In this document: positions 7,532 through 16,438 of the stretch, in pieces | Numbering within the stretch: position 1 is the first letter of the stretch | How the letters are laid out: the number at the start of each line of letters is the position of its first letter | DNA from: JAFAXD01 sp963760435 | GTDB taxonomy: Bacteria > Pseudomonadota > Alphaproteobacteria > Rhizobiales > Xanthobacteraceae | Assembly (NCBI GenBank): GCA_963760435.1 | Contig: CAVXDE010000031.1 | Span: forward strand, 62,001-126,000 | Direction of reading: 5' to 3' | DNA length: 64,000 nucleotides | Notes under the pieces: generated by a model | The model's database searches: none | Seen by the model: only the letters and a program-made list of their open reading frames with translations | What the model was told of the DNA's origin: nothing | Position numbers and translations under genes: made by a program

Positions 7532-9076
7532 ATGTTCGACAATCTGTCGGAGAAACTCTCAGGCATTCTCGACCGCCTCACCGGGCGCGGTGCGCTGTCC
7601 GCAGCTGACGTGGATGCGGCCTCGCGCGAGGTGCGCCGCGCGCTGCTCGAGGCCGATGTCGCACTCGAGGTGGTCCGCGGCTTCGTCGAAAAATTGCGCG
7701 AGCGCGCGGTTGGTGTCGAGATCATCAAGTCGGTGAAGCCCGGCCAGATGGTCGTGAAGATCGTGCACGACGAGCTCGTCGCCATGCTGGGGGCGAATGC
7801 CGAGCCGATCGACCTCAACGCGCCGGCGCCGGTCCCGGTCATGATGGTCGGCCTGCAGGGCTCGGGCAAAACCACGACCACGGCCAAGATCGCCAAGCGC
7901 CTGACCGAACAGATGCGCCGCAAGGTGCTGATGGCCTCGCTCGATACCCGGCGTCCGGCCGCCATGGAGCAGCTCGCCGTGCTGGGCCAGCAGGTCGGCG
8001 TCGATACGCTGCCGATCATCGCCGGCCAGAGCCCGGTGCAGATCGCGCGGCGGGCCATCGAAGCCGGCCGGCTCGGTAGCTACGACGCGGTGCTCCTCGA
8101 CACCGCCGGCCGCATCACGCTCGACGAAGCCATGATGGCGGAAGCCGCCGAGGTGGAGCGCGCGGTCAATCCGCACGAAGTTCTGCTGGTGGCGGATGCG
8201 CTCACCGGCCAGGACGCGGTCAACTTGGCGCGCGCGTTTAATGAACGCGTCGGTGTCACCGGCATCGTGCTCACGCGGGTCGATGGCGACGGCCGTGGCG
8301 GTGCCGCGCTTTCCATGCGCGCGGTCACCGGCAAGCCGATCAAGCTGATCGGCACCGGCGAGAAGATGGATGCGCTCGAGGATTTCCATCCGACGCGGAT
8401 AGCCGACCGGATCCTCGGCATGGGCGATATCGTCTCGCTGGTGGAGAGGGCCGCGGCGACGATCGACGCCGAGAAGGCCGCGCGCACCGCCGAGCGCATG
8501 CGCAAGGGCGCATTTGATCTCAATGATCTGCGCGAGCAGCTCGGTCAGATGCAGCGCATGGGTGGGATCGGCGGCCTGATGGGCATGTTGCCGGGCATCG
8601 CCAAGATGAAAAATCAGCTCGCCACCGCGAACGTCAACGAGAACATGCTCAAGCACCAGGTGGCGATCATCGATTCGATGACCCCGAAGGAGCGGCGCAA
8701 TCCCGACCTCCTCAAGGCGAGCCGCAAGAAGCGCATCGCCGCCGGCTCCGGCACCAAAGTCGAAGAGATCAACAAATTGCTGAAGATGCATCGGAGCATG
8801 ACCGACATGATGAAGGCCATCGGCAGCGGCAAGCGTGGTCCGCTCGCTGGCCTCGCCAACATGATGGGTCTGGGCAGCGGCGGCATGCCGTCACCTGAGG
8901 AGATGGCGAAGCTTGCAGAGAAAATGCCCGGCGGCCTGCCGGGTGCACCTGGCGGCGCTCCTGGTTTGCCACCGACAATGCCTGGCCTGCCGCCGCAACT
9001 TCCCGGCGGATTGCCGGGACTCGGCGGCAAGCTGCCGGGGTTGGGTGGTTTCCCGGGCTTCGGCAAGAAGAAATAA
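7532..9076 (+). CDS. ffh: Signal recognition particle protein Ffh
   Basis: A 514-residue SRP GTPase that binds signal sequences and SRP RNA and pairs with FtsY. N-domain (1-85), G-domain with GLQGSGKTTTTAKIA, DTRRPAAMEQL, DTAGR and TRVDGDGRGG, then a methionine-rich M-domain from about residue 300 (MQRMGGIGGLMGMLPGI, and the RNA-binding GSG motif in AAGSGTKVEE). The last ~60 residues are a Pro/Gly repeat tail ending in lysines. The start is ATG 7532. It leads the S16/RimM/TrmD/L19 gene group. Confidence 0.97.
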   Translation: MFDNLSEKLSGILDRLTGRGALSAADVDAASREVRRALLEADVALEVVRGFVEKLRERAVGVEIIKSVKPGQMVVKIVHDELVAMLGANAEPIDLNAPAPVPVMMVGLQGSGKTTTTAKIAKRLTEQMRRKVLMASLDTRRPAAMEQLAVLGQQVGVDTLPIIAGQSPVQIARRAIEAGRLGSYDAVLLDTAGRITLDEAMMAEAAEVERAVNPHEVLLVADALTGQDAVNLARAFNERVGVTGIVLTRVDGDGRGGAALSMRAVTGKPIKLIGTGEKMDALEDFHPTRIADRILGMGDIVSLVERAAATIDAEKAARTAERMRKGAFDLNDLREQLGQMQRMGGIGGLMGMLPGIAKMKNQLATANVNENMLKHQVAIIDSMTPKERRNPDLLKASRKKRIAAGSGTKVEEINKLLKMHRSMTDMMKAIGSGKRGPLAGLANMMGLGSGGMPSPEEMAKLAEKMPGGLPGAPGGAPGLPPTMPGLPPQLPGGLPGLGGKLPGLGGFPGFGKKK

Positions 9077-9118
9077 CTCTCAGATCAACAAACAAACAGA
9101 CGCGAAGGAAAAGAACCA

Positions 9119-9475
9119 ATGTCTCTCAAGATCCGCATGGCGCGAGCCGGCACCAAGAAGCGGCCGTTCTATCACATCGTGGTGGCGGATAGCCGCTATC
9201 CGCGCGACGGCCGTTTCATCGAGCGGCTCGGCTATTTCAATCCGCTGCTGCCCAAGGACAACAAGGAGCGGCTCAAGTTCGACGCCGAGAAGGTGAAGGC
9301 CTGGCTCGCCAAGGGCGCGCAGCCGTCGGATCGGATCATGCGCTTCCTCGACGCCGAGGGCATCCGCAAGCGCCAGCCGCGCAACAATCCCGAGAAGGCG
9401 ATCCCGCGCAAGGAACGCAAGGCCCGCGCTGAGGCGGCCAAGGCCGGCGGCGCTGCCGCGGCTCCGGCGGCTTGA
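9119..9475 (+). CDS. rpsP: 30S ribosomal protein S16
   Basis: A 118-residue S16 with the standard N-terminus MSLKIRMARAGTKKRPFYHI and the GRFIERLGYFNPL motif. After the core (~80 residues) comes a basic, alanine-rich extension usual in alphaproteobacteria. It is 42 bases downstream of ffh. Its stop overlaps the rimM start. Confidence 0.98.
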   Translation: MSLKIRMARAGTKKRPFYHIVVADSRYPRDGRFIERLGYFNPLLPKDNKERLKFDAEKVKAWLAKGAQPSDRIMRFLDAEGIRKRQPRNNPEKAIPRKERKARAEAAKAGGAAAAPAA

Positions 9476-9978
9476 AGCGCGTCTGCGTCGGCAGGATTGG
9501 CGCGCCGCACGGCGTGCGCGGCGAGGTCAAGCTGTGGCCGTTCACGGCCGATCCGCTGGCCATCGCCCAGTACGGCGAGCTCACGACGGCGGACGGTGCG
9601 CATAGCTTCGAGGTCGAGGCCATGCGCCCCGCGGGTGACTGTATGGTGGCCCGCCTCAAGGGAGTCCGGGATCGCGACGCCGCTGAGGCGCTGCGCAATC
9701 TCGAGCTGTTCGTGCCGCGCGACCGGCTGCCGGCGATCGAGGGTACGGACGAGTTCTACTACGCGGACTTGGTGGGATTGCCGGCATTCGACCCGCAGGG
9801 GCTGACCTTGGGGACGATCCTGGCGGTCCACAATTTTGGCGCCGGCGATCTCTTGGAGCTTAAGCCAGAGGCAGGCGGGAACACCGTGTTCGTGCCGTTT
9901 ACCGATCAGGCCGTACCGGAGATCGATGTCGCCGGCCGGCGGGTCGTGATCGATTACGAGATCGAGCGGCGAGCGTGA
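9472..9978 (+). CDS. rimM: Ribosome maturation factor RimM
   Basis: A 168-residue 30S maturation factor acting with S19 on the 16S rRNA 3' domain. The N-terminal RimM domain has VGRIGAPHGVRGEVKLWPFT, and the PRC-barrel domain starts near residue 95 with DEFYYADLVGL and ends FVPFTDQAVPEID. The start is TTG at 9472, overlapping the rpsP stop (TTGA). No ATG or GTG in this frame would keep the conserved N-terminus, so the rare start is well supported. Confidence 0.94.
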   Translation: MKRVCVGRIGAPHGVRGEVKLWPFTADPLAIAQYGELTTADGAHSFEVEAMRPAGDCMVARLKGVRDRDAAEALRNLELFVPRDRLPAIEGTDEFYYADLVGLPAFDPQGLTLGTILAVHNFGAGDLLELKPEAGGNTVFVPFTDQAVPEIDVAGRRVVIDYEIERRA

Positions 9979-9981
9979 GCC

Positions 9982-10683
9982 ATGTGGCGCTCGACTGTGC
10001 TGACCCTGTTTCCCGATCTGTTCCCTGGCCCGCTGGGCGCGAGCCTCGCCGGCAAAGCCCTGGCCGCCAAGCTCTGGGCGTTGGAAGCGGTCGACATCCG
10101 GGCGAGCGCCATGGATCGCCATCGCACGGTCGACGACACGCCGGCCGGCGGCGGTCCCGGCATGGTGATGAAACCCGACGTGCTGGCGCGGGCGATCGAT
10201 GCCGTGCCCGTGCTCGGCCGGCCCCGCCTGCTGATGAGCCCGCGCGGCAAGCCGCTGACCCAGGCACGGGCTGCGTCACTGGCCCATGGACCAGGGGCAA
10301 TCATCGTGTGCGGCCGGTTCGAAGGGGTCGACGAGCGGGTGATCGCGGCGCGCGAGCTTGAGGAGGTGTCGCTCGGCGACTACGTGCTCTCGGGAGGGGA
10401 GGTTGCGGCTTTGGTGCTCCTCGACGCCTGCGTGCGGCTCATTCCCGGCGTGATCGGCCAGCCGGCGTCGGTCGCCGAGGAAAGTTTCGCCGACGGCCTC
10501 CTGGAATATCCCCAATTCACTAAACCCCCGGTGTTCGAAGGGCTTGCGATCCCGGACGTCCTCCTGTCCGGTGACCACGGCAAGGTGGCAACTTGGCGGA
10601 AGGCCGAGGCGGAGCGCGTCACCCGGGAGCGCCGTCCCGACCTCTGGCAGGCCCACGTGGCACGGCGATCAAAACATTCGTGA
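9982..10683 (+). CDS. trmD: tRNA (guanine-N1-)-methyltransferase TrmD
   Basis: A 233-residue SPOUT methyltransferase making m1G37. The N-terminal VLTLFPDLFPGPLG, GGGPGMVMKPDVL near residue 54, and the knot motifs CGRFEGVDERV and GDYVLSGGEVAALVL are all present. The start lies 3 bases after the rimM stop, within the same operon. The 106 bases to rplS contain no gene. Confidence 0.97.
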   Translation: MWRSTVLTLFPDLFPGPLGASLAGKALAAKLWALEAVDIRASAMDRHRTVDDTPAGGGPGMVMKPDVLARAIDAVPVLGRPRLLMSPRGKPLTQARAASLAHGPGAIIVCGRFEGVDERVIAARELEEVSLGDYVLSGGEVAALVLLDACVRLIPGVIGQPASVAEESFADGLLEYPQFTKPPVFEGLAIPDVLLSGDHGKVATWRKAEAERVTRERRPDLWQAHVARRSKHS

Positions 10684-10789
10684 CTGCAGCGTGACAAATA
10701 CGCGCGTTTGGCGTAGAAGCCTGCCCAACCCGAAACATGACGCCGACATGCGCCCCGCGTAATCCGGCGCGGCCAGCGGAGAAATTCCA

Positions 10790-11197
10790 ATGAACCTGAT
10801 TCAGACGCTCGAAAAAGAGCAAATGGCGAAGCTGTCCGCCAACAAAACAATTCCCGATTTCGAACCGGGTGACACCGTCCAGGTCAACGTGAAGGTGGTC
10901 GAAGGCGACCGCACGCGTATCCAGGCCTATGAGGGTGTCTGCATCGGTCGCGCCGGCAGCGGCCTCAACGAGAACTTCACGGTGCGGAAGATTTCCTATG
11001 GCGAGGGCGTGGAGCGCGTGTTCCCGCTCTATTCGCCGATGCTCGACTCCATCAAGGTCGTGCGCCGCGGCAAGGTGCGGCGCGCCAAGCTCTATTATCT
11101 GCGCGGTCGTCGCGGCAAGTCGGCGCGTATCGCCGAGGGCCAGGGTCACGGTGGCGGCGCGACCGAAGCGGCCTCGGACGTCAAGGCCGCCGAATAG
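10790..11197 (+). CDS. rplS: 50S ribosomal protein L19
   Basis: A 135-residue L19 with the family core DTVQVNVKVVEGDRTRIQ, the GVERVFPLYSP motif, and RRGKVRRAKLYYLRGRRGKSARI. A short Gly/Ala-rich tail follows. It closes the ribosomal/tRNA-modification operon and is followed directly by a GC-rich hairpin terminator. Confidence 0.98.
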   Translation: MNLIQTLEKEQMAKLSANKTIPDFEPGDTVQVNVKVVEGDRTRIQAYEGVCIGRAGSGLNENFTVRKISYGEGVERVFPLYSPMLDSIKVVRRGKVRRAKLYYLRGRRGKSARIAEGQGHGGGATEAASDVKAAE

Positions 11198-11202
11198 CGC
11201 CG

Positions 11203-11224
11203 CGGGCCGCTCGCGAGCGGCCCG
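11203..11224 (+). terminator. Hairpin terminator after rplS
   Basis: Inverted repeat GGGCCGCT / AGCGGCCC with a CGCG loop, starting about 5 bases after the rplS stop. Only a weak pyrimidine tail (cttcct) follows, so termination may not be purely intrinsic. Confidence 0.6.
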
Positions 11225-11285
11225 CTTCCTACCTACATAAGATGCGTTGAAAGCAAACGGGGTGCCGCCGGGCACCGTGAGCATC

Positions 11286-12692
11286 ATGTCCAAGTCACGC
11301 ACACTGTACGACAAGATCTGGGACGACCATCTGGTCGATGAGCAACCGGACGGAACCTGCCTGCTCTACATCGATCGTCATCTCGTGCATGAAGTGACCA
11401 GCCCGCAGGCTTTCGAAGGTTTGCGCATGTCGAAGCGCAAGCTGCGCGCGCCGGAGAAGACGCTGGCTGTTGTTGATCACAACGTGCCGACCACAGATCG
11501 CACCAAACCCAATCCGGATCCGGAGAGTGCCGAGCAGATCCGCACCTTGGCGCAGAACGCCAAGGATTTCGGGATTGAGTATTACAACGAATTCGATCCT
11601 CGCCAGGGCATCGTCCATATCATCGGACCTGAGCAAGGCTTTACGCTACCCGGCACCACGATCGTGTGCGGCGACAGCCACACGGCAACGCACGGTGCGT
11701 TTGGCGCGCTGGCTTACGGGATCGGCACGTCGGAGGTCGAGCATGTGCTCGCCACGCAGACGCTGATCCAGGGAAAATCGAAGAACATGCAGGTCCTGGT
11801 CGACGGCCGGTTGGCGCCGGGCGCGACCGCGAAGGACATCATCCTGGCGGTGATCGGCGAGATCGGCACCGCCGGCGGCACCGGCTACACCATCGAATAT
11901 GCGGGCGAAGCCGTGCGTGCGCTCTCCATGGAGGGGCGCATGACGGTGTGCAACATGTCGATCGAAGGCGGCGCCCGTGCCGGCATGGTGGCGCCCGACG
12001 AGAAGACCTACGCGTATCTCAAGGATCGGCCGAAGTCGCCCAAGGGCGCGGCCTGGGATGCGGCGATGCGCTACTGGGAGACATTGCACTCCGATCCCGA
12101 CGCGCACTTTGACGCGGTGGTCAAACTCGACGCCGCAAAGCTGCCGCCGCTCATCACCTGGGGCACGAGTCCCGAGCAGGTCACCTCGATCACCGGCCAC
12201 GTGCCAGTGCCCGCCGAGATCGCCGACGAGCACAAGCGCAAGGCCGCCGAGACCGCGCTCGCCTACATGGGCCTCAAGGGCGGCGAGAAGATCACCGACA
12301 TCGCCGTCAATCGCGTGTTCATCGGCTCCTGCACCAACGCGCGGATCGAAGATCTCCGCGAAGTGGCGCGCGTCGTGAACGGCAAGAGCGTCAATCCGAA
12401 CGTCAATGCTTTGATCGTTCCGGGCTCAGGCCTGGTGAAAGAGCAGGCGGAGGCGGAAGGCCTGCACAAGATCTTTACCGCTGCCGGCTTCGAGTGGCGT
12501 GAGCCGGGCTGTTCCATGTGCCTCGCCATGAATCCGGACAAGCTCAAGCCGGGTGAGCGCTGCGCCTCAACGTCGAACCGGAATTTCGAGGGCCGCCAGG
12601 GCTACAAAGGGCGCACGCACCTCGTGTCGCCGGCTACTGCCGCAGCGGCCGCGATCGCCGGCCACTTCGTGGATATTCGCGACTGGCACTAA
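11286..12692 (+). CDS. leuC: 3-isopropylmalate dehydratase large subunit
   Basis: A 468-residue aconitase-family subunit that, with LeuD, isomerises 2- to 3-isopropylmalate in leucine synthesis. Iron-sulfur ligands are visible: Cys in FIGSCTNARIEDLR near residue 346 and the pair in EPGCSMCLAMNPD near residue 409. TIVCGDSHTATHGAFGA near residue 126 is also diagnostic. The start is ATG 11286. leuD is about 1.2 kb downstream, separated by three small genes. Confidence 0.97.
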   Translation: MSKSRTLYDKIWDDHLVDEQPDGTCLLYIDRHLVHEVTSPQAFEGLRMSKRKLRAPEKTLAVVDHNVPTTDRTKPNPDPESAEQIRTLAQNAKDFGIEYYNEFDPRQGIVHIIGPEQGFTLPGTTIVCGDSHTATHGAFGALAYGIGTSEVEHVLATQTLIQGKSKNMQVLVDGRLAPGATAKDIILAVIGEIGTAGGTGYTIEYAGEAVRALSMEGRMTVCNMSIEGGARAGMVAPDEKTYAYLKDRPKSPKGAAWDAAMRYWETLHSDPDAHFDAVVKLDAAKLPPLITWGTSPEQVTSITGHVPVPAEIADEHKRKAAETALAYMGLKGGEKITDIAVNRVFIGSCTNARIEDLREVARVVNGKSVNPNVNALIVPGSGLVKEQAEAEGLHKIFTAAGFEWREPGCSMCLAMNPDKLKPGERCASTSNRNFEGRQGYKGRTHLVSPATAAAAAIAGHFVDIRDWH

Positions 12693-12695
12693 GTC

Positions 12696-12962
12696 TTAGT
12701 CGGTGTAGTAGCGCTTGGCCCAGCGGCAGTTCATGCGCGGGACCACGGTTGGTCCCGTGAGGCGCTGCTCGACCACATAACCGTCGACGCAGTTGCGGTA
12801 ATATTGCACACGCAGCCGCGGATAGACCTCGACGCGGAAGGGCGCGCGCGGGGGAGCCGGTGCGGGCGCATAATAGGATTGCGCGGCAGCATCAGCGGCA
12901 GTCAACCCGAACAGAATCACCGCTAGAATTCCAATAGGAATCGATTTGCGCATCGTCCTCAC
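12696..12962 (-). CDS. Small secreted protein of unknown function
   Basis: An 88-residue protein that I do not recognise. It has a signal peptide (MRTMRKSIPIGILAVILFGL, cleavage likely after ADAAAQ near residue 28), then a proline/alanine stretch and a short mature domain with two cysteines (NCVDGYVV and NCRWAK) that could form one disulfide. It is convergent with leuC, 3 bases from its stop. Similar short secreted proteins are common in Bradyrhizobium relatives. Confidence 0.7.
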   Translation of the reverse strand: MRTMRKSIPIGILAVILFGLTAADAAAQSYYAPAPAPPRAPFRVEVYPRLRVQYYRNCVDGYVVEQRLTGPTVVPRMNCRWAKRYYTD

Positions 12963-13045
12963 CCCCTGAGACGACGGTCCCGCATTTGCGTCCCAGCGTC
13001 AACCAGCGTCGCTGACCTGACGGCAAAATACGCTAAAACAAACTC

Positions 13046-13465
13046 ATGTCAGAGACCATTCCGGCGTGGCGCTCGCAGTCGGCGCCTTCCCTGGCCGAGT
13101 TCGAAGGGCTCGCGATGGAGGTTTTCCGTGGCCTTCCTGAGACGTTCCGCGCGCTCTGCAGCGATGTGGTGATCCAGGTCGAGGATTTCGCCACTGACGA
13201 GATCCTCGACCAGATGGGGATCGGTGACCCGTTCGATCTAATGGGCTTGTTCCAAGGCATCGGGCTGCCGTTCCGCTCAGACGCGGTCTCGGGCGCGATG
13301 CCGAATATGATCTGGCTCTATCGCCGCCCGATCCTGGATTACTGGGCCGAACACGAAGACCCGCTCGGAGCCGTGATCGCGCACGTCCTCGTGCACGAAA
13401 TCGGTCATCACTTCGGCTTGTCGGATGCCGATATGGAGGCGATCGAAGCCGCCGCGGAGGACTAA
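13046..13465 (+). CDS. Metallopeptidase family protein (zincin-like)
   Basis: A 139-residue small zincin-type protein. The HExxH-like site is VHEIGHHFGLSDADME near residue 118, with a likely third ligand downstream. No signal peptide is present, so it is cytoplasmic. The family (formerly DUF1025) is widespread in proteobacteria and actinobacteria with no defined substrate. Its stop overlaps the last 4 bases of the convergent small membrane protein gene. Confidence 0.85.
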   Translation: MSETIPAWRSQSAPSLAEFEGLAMEVFRGLPETFRALCSDVVIQVEDFATDEILDQMGIGDPFDLMGLFQGIGLPFRSDAVSGAMPNMIWLYRRPILDYWAEHEDPLGAVIAHVLVHEIGHHFGLSDADMEAIEAAAED

Positions 13466-13725
13466 ACCTTGACTGACGACTTGGCGCCGCCGCCTTCAAG
13501 CAGGCGCAGCCGCTCCTCGATCTGATTGAGGCGGCTGTTGAACCGCAGGCTCATGCGGATCGCGATATAGACGAGCGGCAGCAAACCGATGGCGAGCGCC
13601 GTCGCTTCCGGCCAATCACCGTATTTTGTTCCGATGAAGGGCACGGCCGACAGGCCAAAGCCGCTCAGGGCAAGGCATACGCCGACTGTCGGCCAGTCGG
13701 ATTTATCCCAGATCGTCGCGCTCAT
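13462..13725 (-). CDS. Small membrane protein with C-terminal coiled coil
   Basis: An 87-residue protein that I do not recognise. Two hydrophobic segments (about residues 12-28 and 38-56) are followed by a short heptad-like helix RLNQIEERLRLLE. The start is ATG 13725; an earlier in-frame start adds 17 residues without support. It overlaps the metallopeptidase gene tail-to-tail by 4 bases. Confidence 0.65.
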   Translation of the reverse strand: MSATIWDKSDWPTVGVCLALSGFGLSAVPFIGTKYGDWPEATALAIGLLPLVYIAIRMSLRFNSRLNQIEERLRLLEGGGAKSSVKV

Positions 13726-13860
13726 TCCGCCCCACTTTACCGTTACCGTATGTCGCCCTTCCCCATTGGGGCGCATCCGGGAGCAAAGTCAACCAACCCA
13801 TGCGCATGGGCCACTTGACCCGGGCCAATCGAATCTCCATCACAGACTTGGAGAATTGCC

Positions 13861-14466
13861 ATGGATAAATTTACGACCTTGGAAGGCGTTGCCGCCCCGC
13901 TCGACCAGATCAATGTCGACACCGACATGATCATTCCCAAGCAGTACCTCAAGACCACGAAGCGCACCGGGCTCGGCAAAGGCCTGTTCGCCGAGAAGCG
14001 CTTTCGCGACGACGGCAGCGAGAACCCGGATTTCGTGCTCAACAAGCCGGCCTATCGCAAAGCCAAGATCCTGGTTGCGGACGACAACTTCGGCTGCGGC
14101 TCCTCGCGTGAGCACGCGCCCTGGGCGCTGCTCGATTTCGGCATCCGCTCGGTGATCTCGACGTCGTTCGGCGATATTTTCTACAACAACTGCTTCAAGA
14201 ACGGCATCCTTCCGATCAAAGTCTCGCGCGAGGATCTCGACAAGTTGTTCGATGATGCCGATCGCGGCGCCAATGCGACCCTGACCATCGATCTCGCCAA
14301 GCAGGAAATCCGTGGACCGGACGGCGGCGTAGTCACCTTCGAAATTGATCAGCATCGCAAGCACTGCCTGCTCAACGGCCTCGACGATATCGGTCAGACG
14401 CTCGAGAAAAAGAGCAAGATCGATAGTTACGAGGGCAAGGCGAAAGCCGAGCGTCCCTGGCTCTGA
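13861..14466 (+). CDS. leuD: 3-isopropylmalate dehydratase small subunit
   Basis: A 201-residue swivelling-domain subunit partnering LeuC. The family motifs VDTDMIIPKQYLK near residue 21 and the substrate-loop region DNFGCGSSREHAPWAL near residue 77 are present. An SD-like ggag lies about 9 bases upstream of ATG 13861. A dispersed palindromic repeat begins 44 bases after the stop. Confidence 0.97.
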   Translation: MDKFTTLEGVAAPLDQINVDTDMIIPKQYLKTTKRTGLGKGLFAEKRFRDDGSENPDFVLNKPAYRKAKILVADDNFGCGSSREHAPWALLDFGIRSVISTSFGDIFYNNCFKNGILPIKVSREDLDKLFDDADRGANATLTIDLAKQEIRGPDGGVVTFEIDQHRKHCLLNGLDDIGQTLEKKSKIDSYEGKAKAERPWL

Positions 14467-14509
14467 ACTAGAGCGCGATGAAATCAAGTTCGAGCAGGTT
14501 TCCAGAATC

Positions 14510-14587
14510 CGTCATTGCGAGCGAAGCGAAGCAATCCAGAGCCAAGTGTTGTGGCCCCTGGACTGCTTCGGTTCGCTCGCAATGAGG
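14510..14587. repeat. Dispersed palindromic repeat (cgtcattgcgagcgaagcgaa type)
   Basis: A 78-bp inverted repeat with ~30-bp arms at 14510-14539 and 14558-14587 around an 18-base loop. The arms start cgtcattgcgag and end gcaatccag on one side, with the complementary ctggactgcttcg...ctcgcaatgagg on the other. This motif is widely dispersed in alphaproteobacterial genomes. It lies between leuD and the convergent binding-protein gene. Confidence 0.8.
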
Positions 14588-14599
14588 AGCGCTCTAACG

Positions 14600-15388
14600 T
14601 CACTCAGCCTTGCCGTAGCCGTAGCCTGCGGGCGCGATCTCGACGCCAGGAATATGGCCGCGCTCGATTGCAGCCGCGAGAAATCCCGAGCCGCGCACGT
14701 CATCGATGAACCGGTTGACCTCAGCGAGGATCTGCGGCTTGTCCTTGGGCAGGATAATCGTCTGCGGCACATCGAAGATATTGTCCGGCAGCAAACGGTA
14801 GCCGGGCATCTCCGCGGCCATGTTGGTCAAGCGCTGGCGGTTGGCGCCGAATGCATCGATTTCCCCGTTGGTGAATTTCTGTTTGGTGTCTGCTGGCGAG
14901 TTGTCGGTCTCAATCAGCTTTGCTTGTTTGAGGGTGCGCGCCAGGAACAGAGTGATCGAATCGCCCTTGCCGCCGGCAATACGGCGCCCCGGTTGGTCGA
15001 TGTCGGCGACCGAACGGATTGGCGAGTTCTCCGGCACCAGGAAACTTTGCCGCACCAGCATGTAGGTTTGCGAGAACGCCACGGTGCCGGTACGCGACGG
15101 CGCATAGGCCACAAAGCCGATATCGGCCTCGCCTTTGCTGACCGCATCAATCACGGCCTGCGGACTGGTGGACGGGATCAGTGTTACGGGTGCGTTGATG
15201 CGTCGGCCGAGTTCACGCGCCAGATCCGCGGATGCGCCGCGGATTTCGCCGCTGACCGGATCGCGCACCGCCTGTGCGGGATTGTTGCCGAGATAGGCGG
15301 CGCGCAGGGAGCCGGTCGGCGCAATGTCGCTCGCGAGCGCGGCCGACGCGTACAGCAATATAAGCGTAATGGCGGCCCAGAACCGCAT
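14600..15388 (-). CDS. ABC transporter substrate-binding protein, family 3
   Basis: A 262-residue periplasmic solute-binding protein. Signal peptide at residues 1-19 (MRFWAAITLILLYASAALA), then a two-lobe family 3 fold with GTVAFSQTYMLVRQSFLV and GEIDAFGANRQRL segments typical of amino-acid-type binding proteins. No permease or ATPase gene is adjacent, so the transporter partner is elsewhere or it acts as an orphan receptor. The ligand is unknown. Confidence 0.8.
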   Translation of the reverse strand: MRFWAAITLILLYASAALASDIAPTGSLRAAYLGNNPAQAVRDPVSGEIRGASADLARELGRRINAPVTLIPSTSPQAVIDAVSKGEADIGFVAYAPSRTGTVAFSQTYMLVRQSFLVPENSPIRSVADIDQPGRRIAGGKGDSITLFLARTLKQAKLIETDNSPADTKQKFTNGEIDAFGANRQRLTNMAAEMPGYRLLPDNIFDVPQTIILPKDKPQILAEVNRFIDDVRGSGFLAAAIERGHIPGVEIAPAGYGYGKAE

Positions 15389-15421
15389 GGAACGCCTCGG
15401 CGAGCCAGCTCGTGTACTGCT

Positions 15422-16300
15422 TTATACGCGAGCCTCGATGGCATCGGCTACCGCCACCGTGCGGCGGGCGATCTCGGCGTGCAGCAGTTCGACCATGCGG
15501 CCGTCCACCTGCACGACGCCTTTGCCCTTGTTCTCGGGCTGATCGAAGGCGGCGATGATCTTGCGCGCCAAAGTGACCTCGTCGGCCGAGGGCGAGAAGG
15601 CCGCATTGCACGGCTCGATCTGGTTGGGATGGATCAGCGTCTTGCCGTCGAATCCGAGGTCGCGCCCCTCGGCGCACTCGCGCGCGAAGCCGTCCGCGTC
15701 GCCGAGGTTGTTGTAGACGCCGTCCAGGATATCGATCCCATAAGTGCGTGCCGCGAGCACGCAGGTCGTGAGCCACCCGAGCATCGGCGCGCGGCCCGGA
15801 ACGAAGCGCGCGCGTGTCTCCTTGGCGAGGTCGTTGGTGCCCATCACGAACCCGCCAAGCCGGGCACCCGGCAGCTTTGCCTGGGCGGCGAGCGCGAGGA
15901 TGTTGAAGATCGCAAGCGGTGTTTCAATCATCGCCCAGATGCGGATCCGGCTATCGGCCTTGAGCTCGTGCAGGTGCTGCCAAATGAGGTCGAGCTGTTG
16001 CGGGGTTGATATTTTTGGCACCAGGATCGCATCCGGGGCGGCGCTCGCCGCTGCTTCCAGGTCCTCGGAAAACCAAGCCGTGTCGATCCCGTTCACTCGG
16101 ATGAAGACTTCGCGTTTGCCAAAGCCGCCGGCTTTCACGGCCTCGGCCACTTGCCGGCGCGCGGTGTCTTTGGCGTCGGGCGCCACCGCGTCTTCGAGAT
16201 CCAGAATGAGGCCATCGGCGGCGAGCGTCTTGGCCTTTTCCAACGCCCGGGCGTTGGAGCCTGGCATATAAAGCACGCTGCGTCGCGGACGGATGGTCAT
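15422..16300 (-). CDS. HpcH/HpaI-CitE family, likely (3S)-malyl-CoA thioesterase Mcl2
   Basis: A 292-residue CitE/malyl-CoA lyase-like enzyme: RSVLYMPGSNARALEKA at the N-terminus, DLEDAVAPDAK near residue 39, MGTNDLAKE, and GRDLGFDGKTLIHPNQIE near residue 220. The pattern fits Mcl2, which hydrolyses (3S)-malyl-CoA in the ethylmalonyl-CoA pathway, better than the longer Mcl1 lyases. A mesaconyl-CoA hydratase homologue at 25.9 kb supports this. A generic CoA ester lyase remains possible. ATG 16300 is preferred over the start at 16345. Confidence 0.75.
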   Translation of the reverse strand: MTIRPRRSVLYMPGSNARALEKAKTLAADGLILDLEDAVAPDAKDTARRQVAEAVKAGGFGKREVFIRVNGIDTAWFSEDLEAAASAAPDAILVPKISTPQQLDLIWQHLHELKADSRIRIWAMIETPLAIFNILALAAQAKLPGARLGGFVMGTNDLAKETRARFVPGRAPMLGWLTTCVLAARTYGIDILDGVYNNLGDADGFARECAEGRDLGFDGKTLIHPNQIEPCNAAFSPSADEVTLARKIIAAFDQPENKGKGVVQVDGRMVELLHAEIARRTVAVADAIEARV

Positions 16301-16438
16301 CTTGTACCCCCTGAAATCCGAGCTTTCACGGTATCGGGTGTGCACGACCTGTGCCAGAAAGTCATCGCGCCGTCAGGTTTGCCGTGTACCGGGCACGTCG
16401 CTTGCACGATCTGTCGGGGTAGTAAAACGAGTGACATC

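Noticed and set aside
7559..8791. 410-codon open frame opposite ffh
   Set aside because: It is the antisense shadow of a highly conserved GC-rich gene and resembles no protein family.
15422..16300. Mcl1 malyl-CoA/beta-methylmalyl-CoA lyase
   Set aside because: Length and motifs (MGTNDLAKE, GRDLGFDGKTLIHPNQ) fit Mcl2-type thioesterases better.
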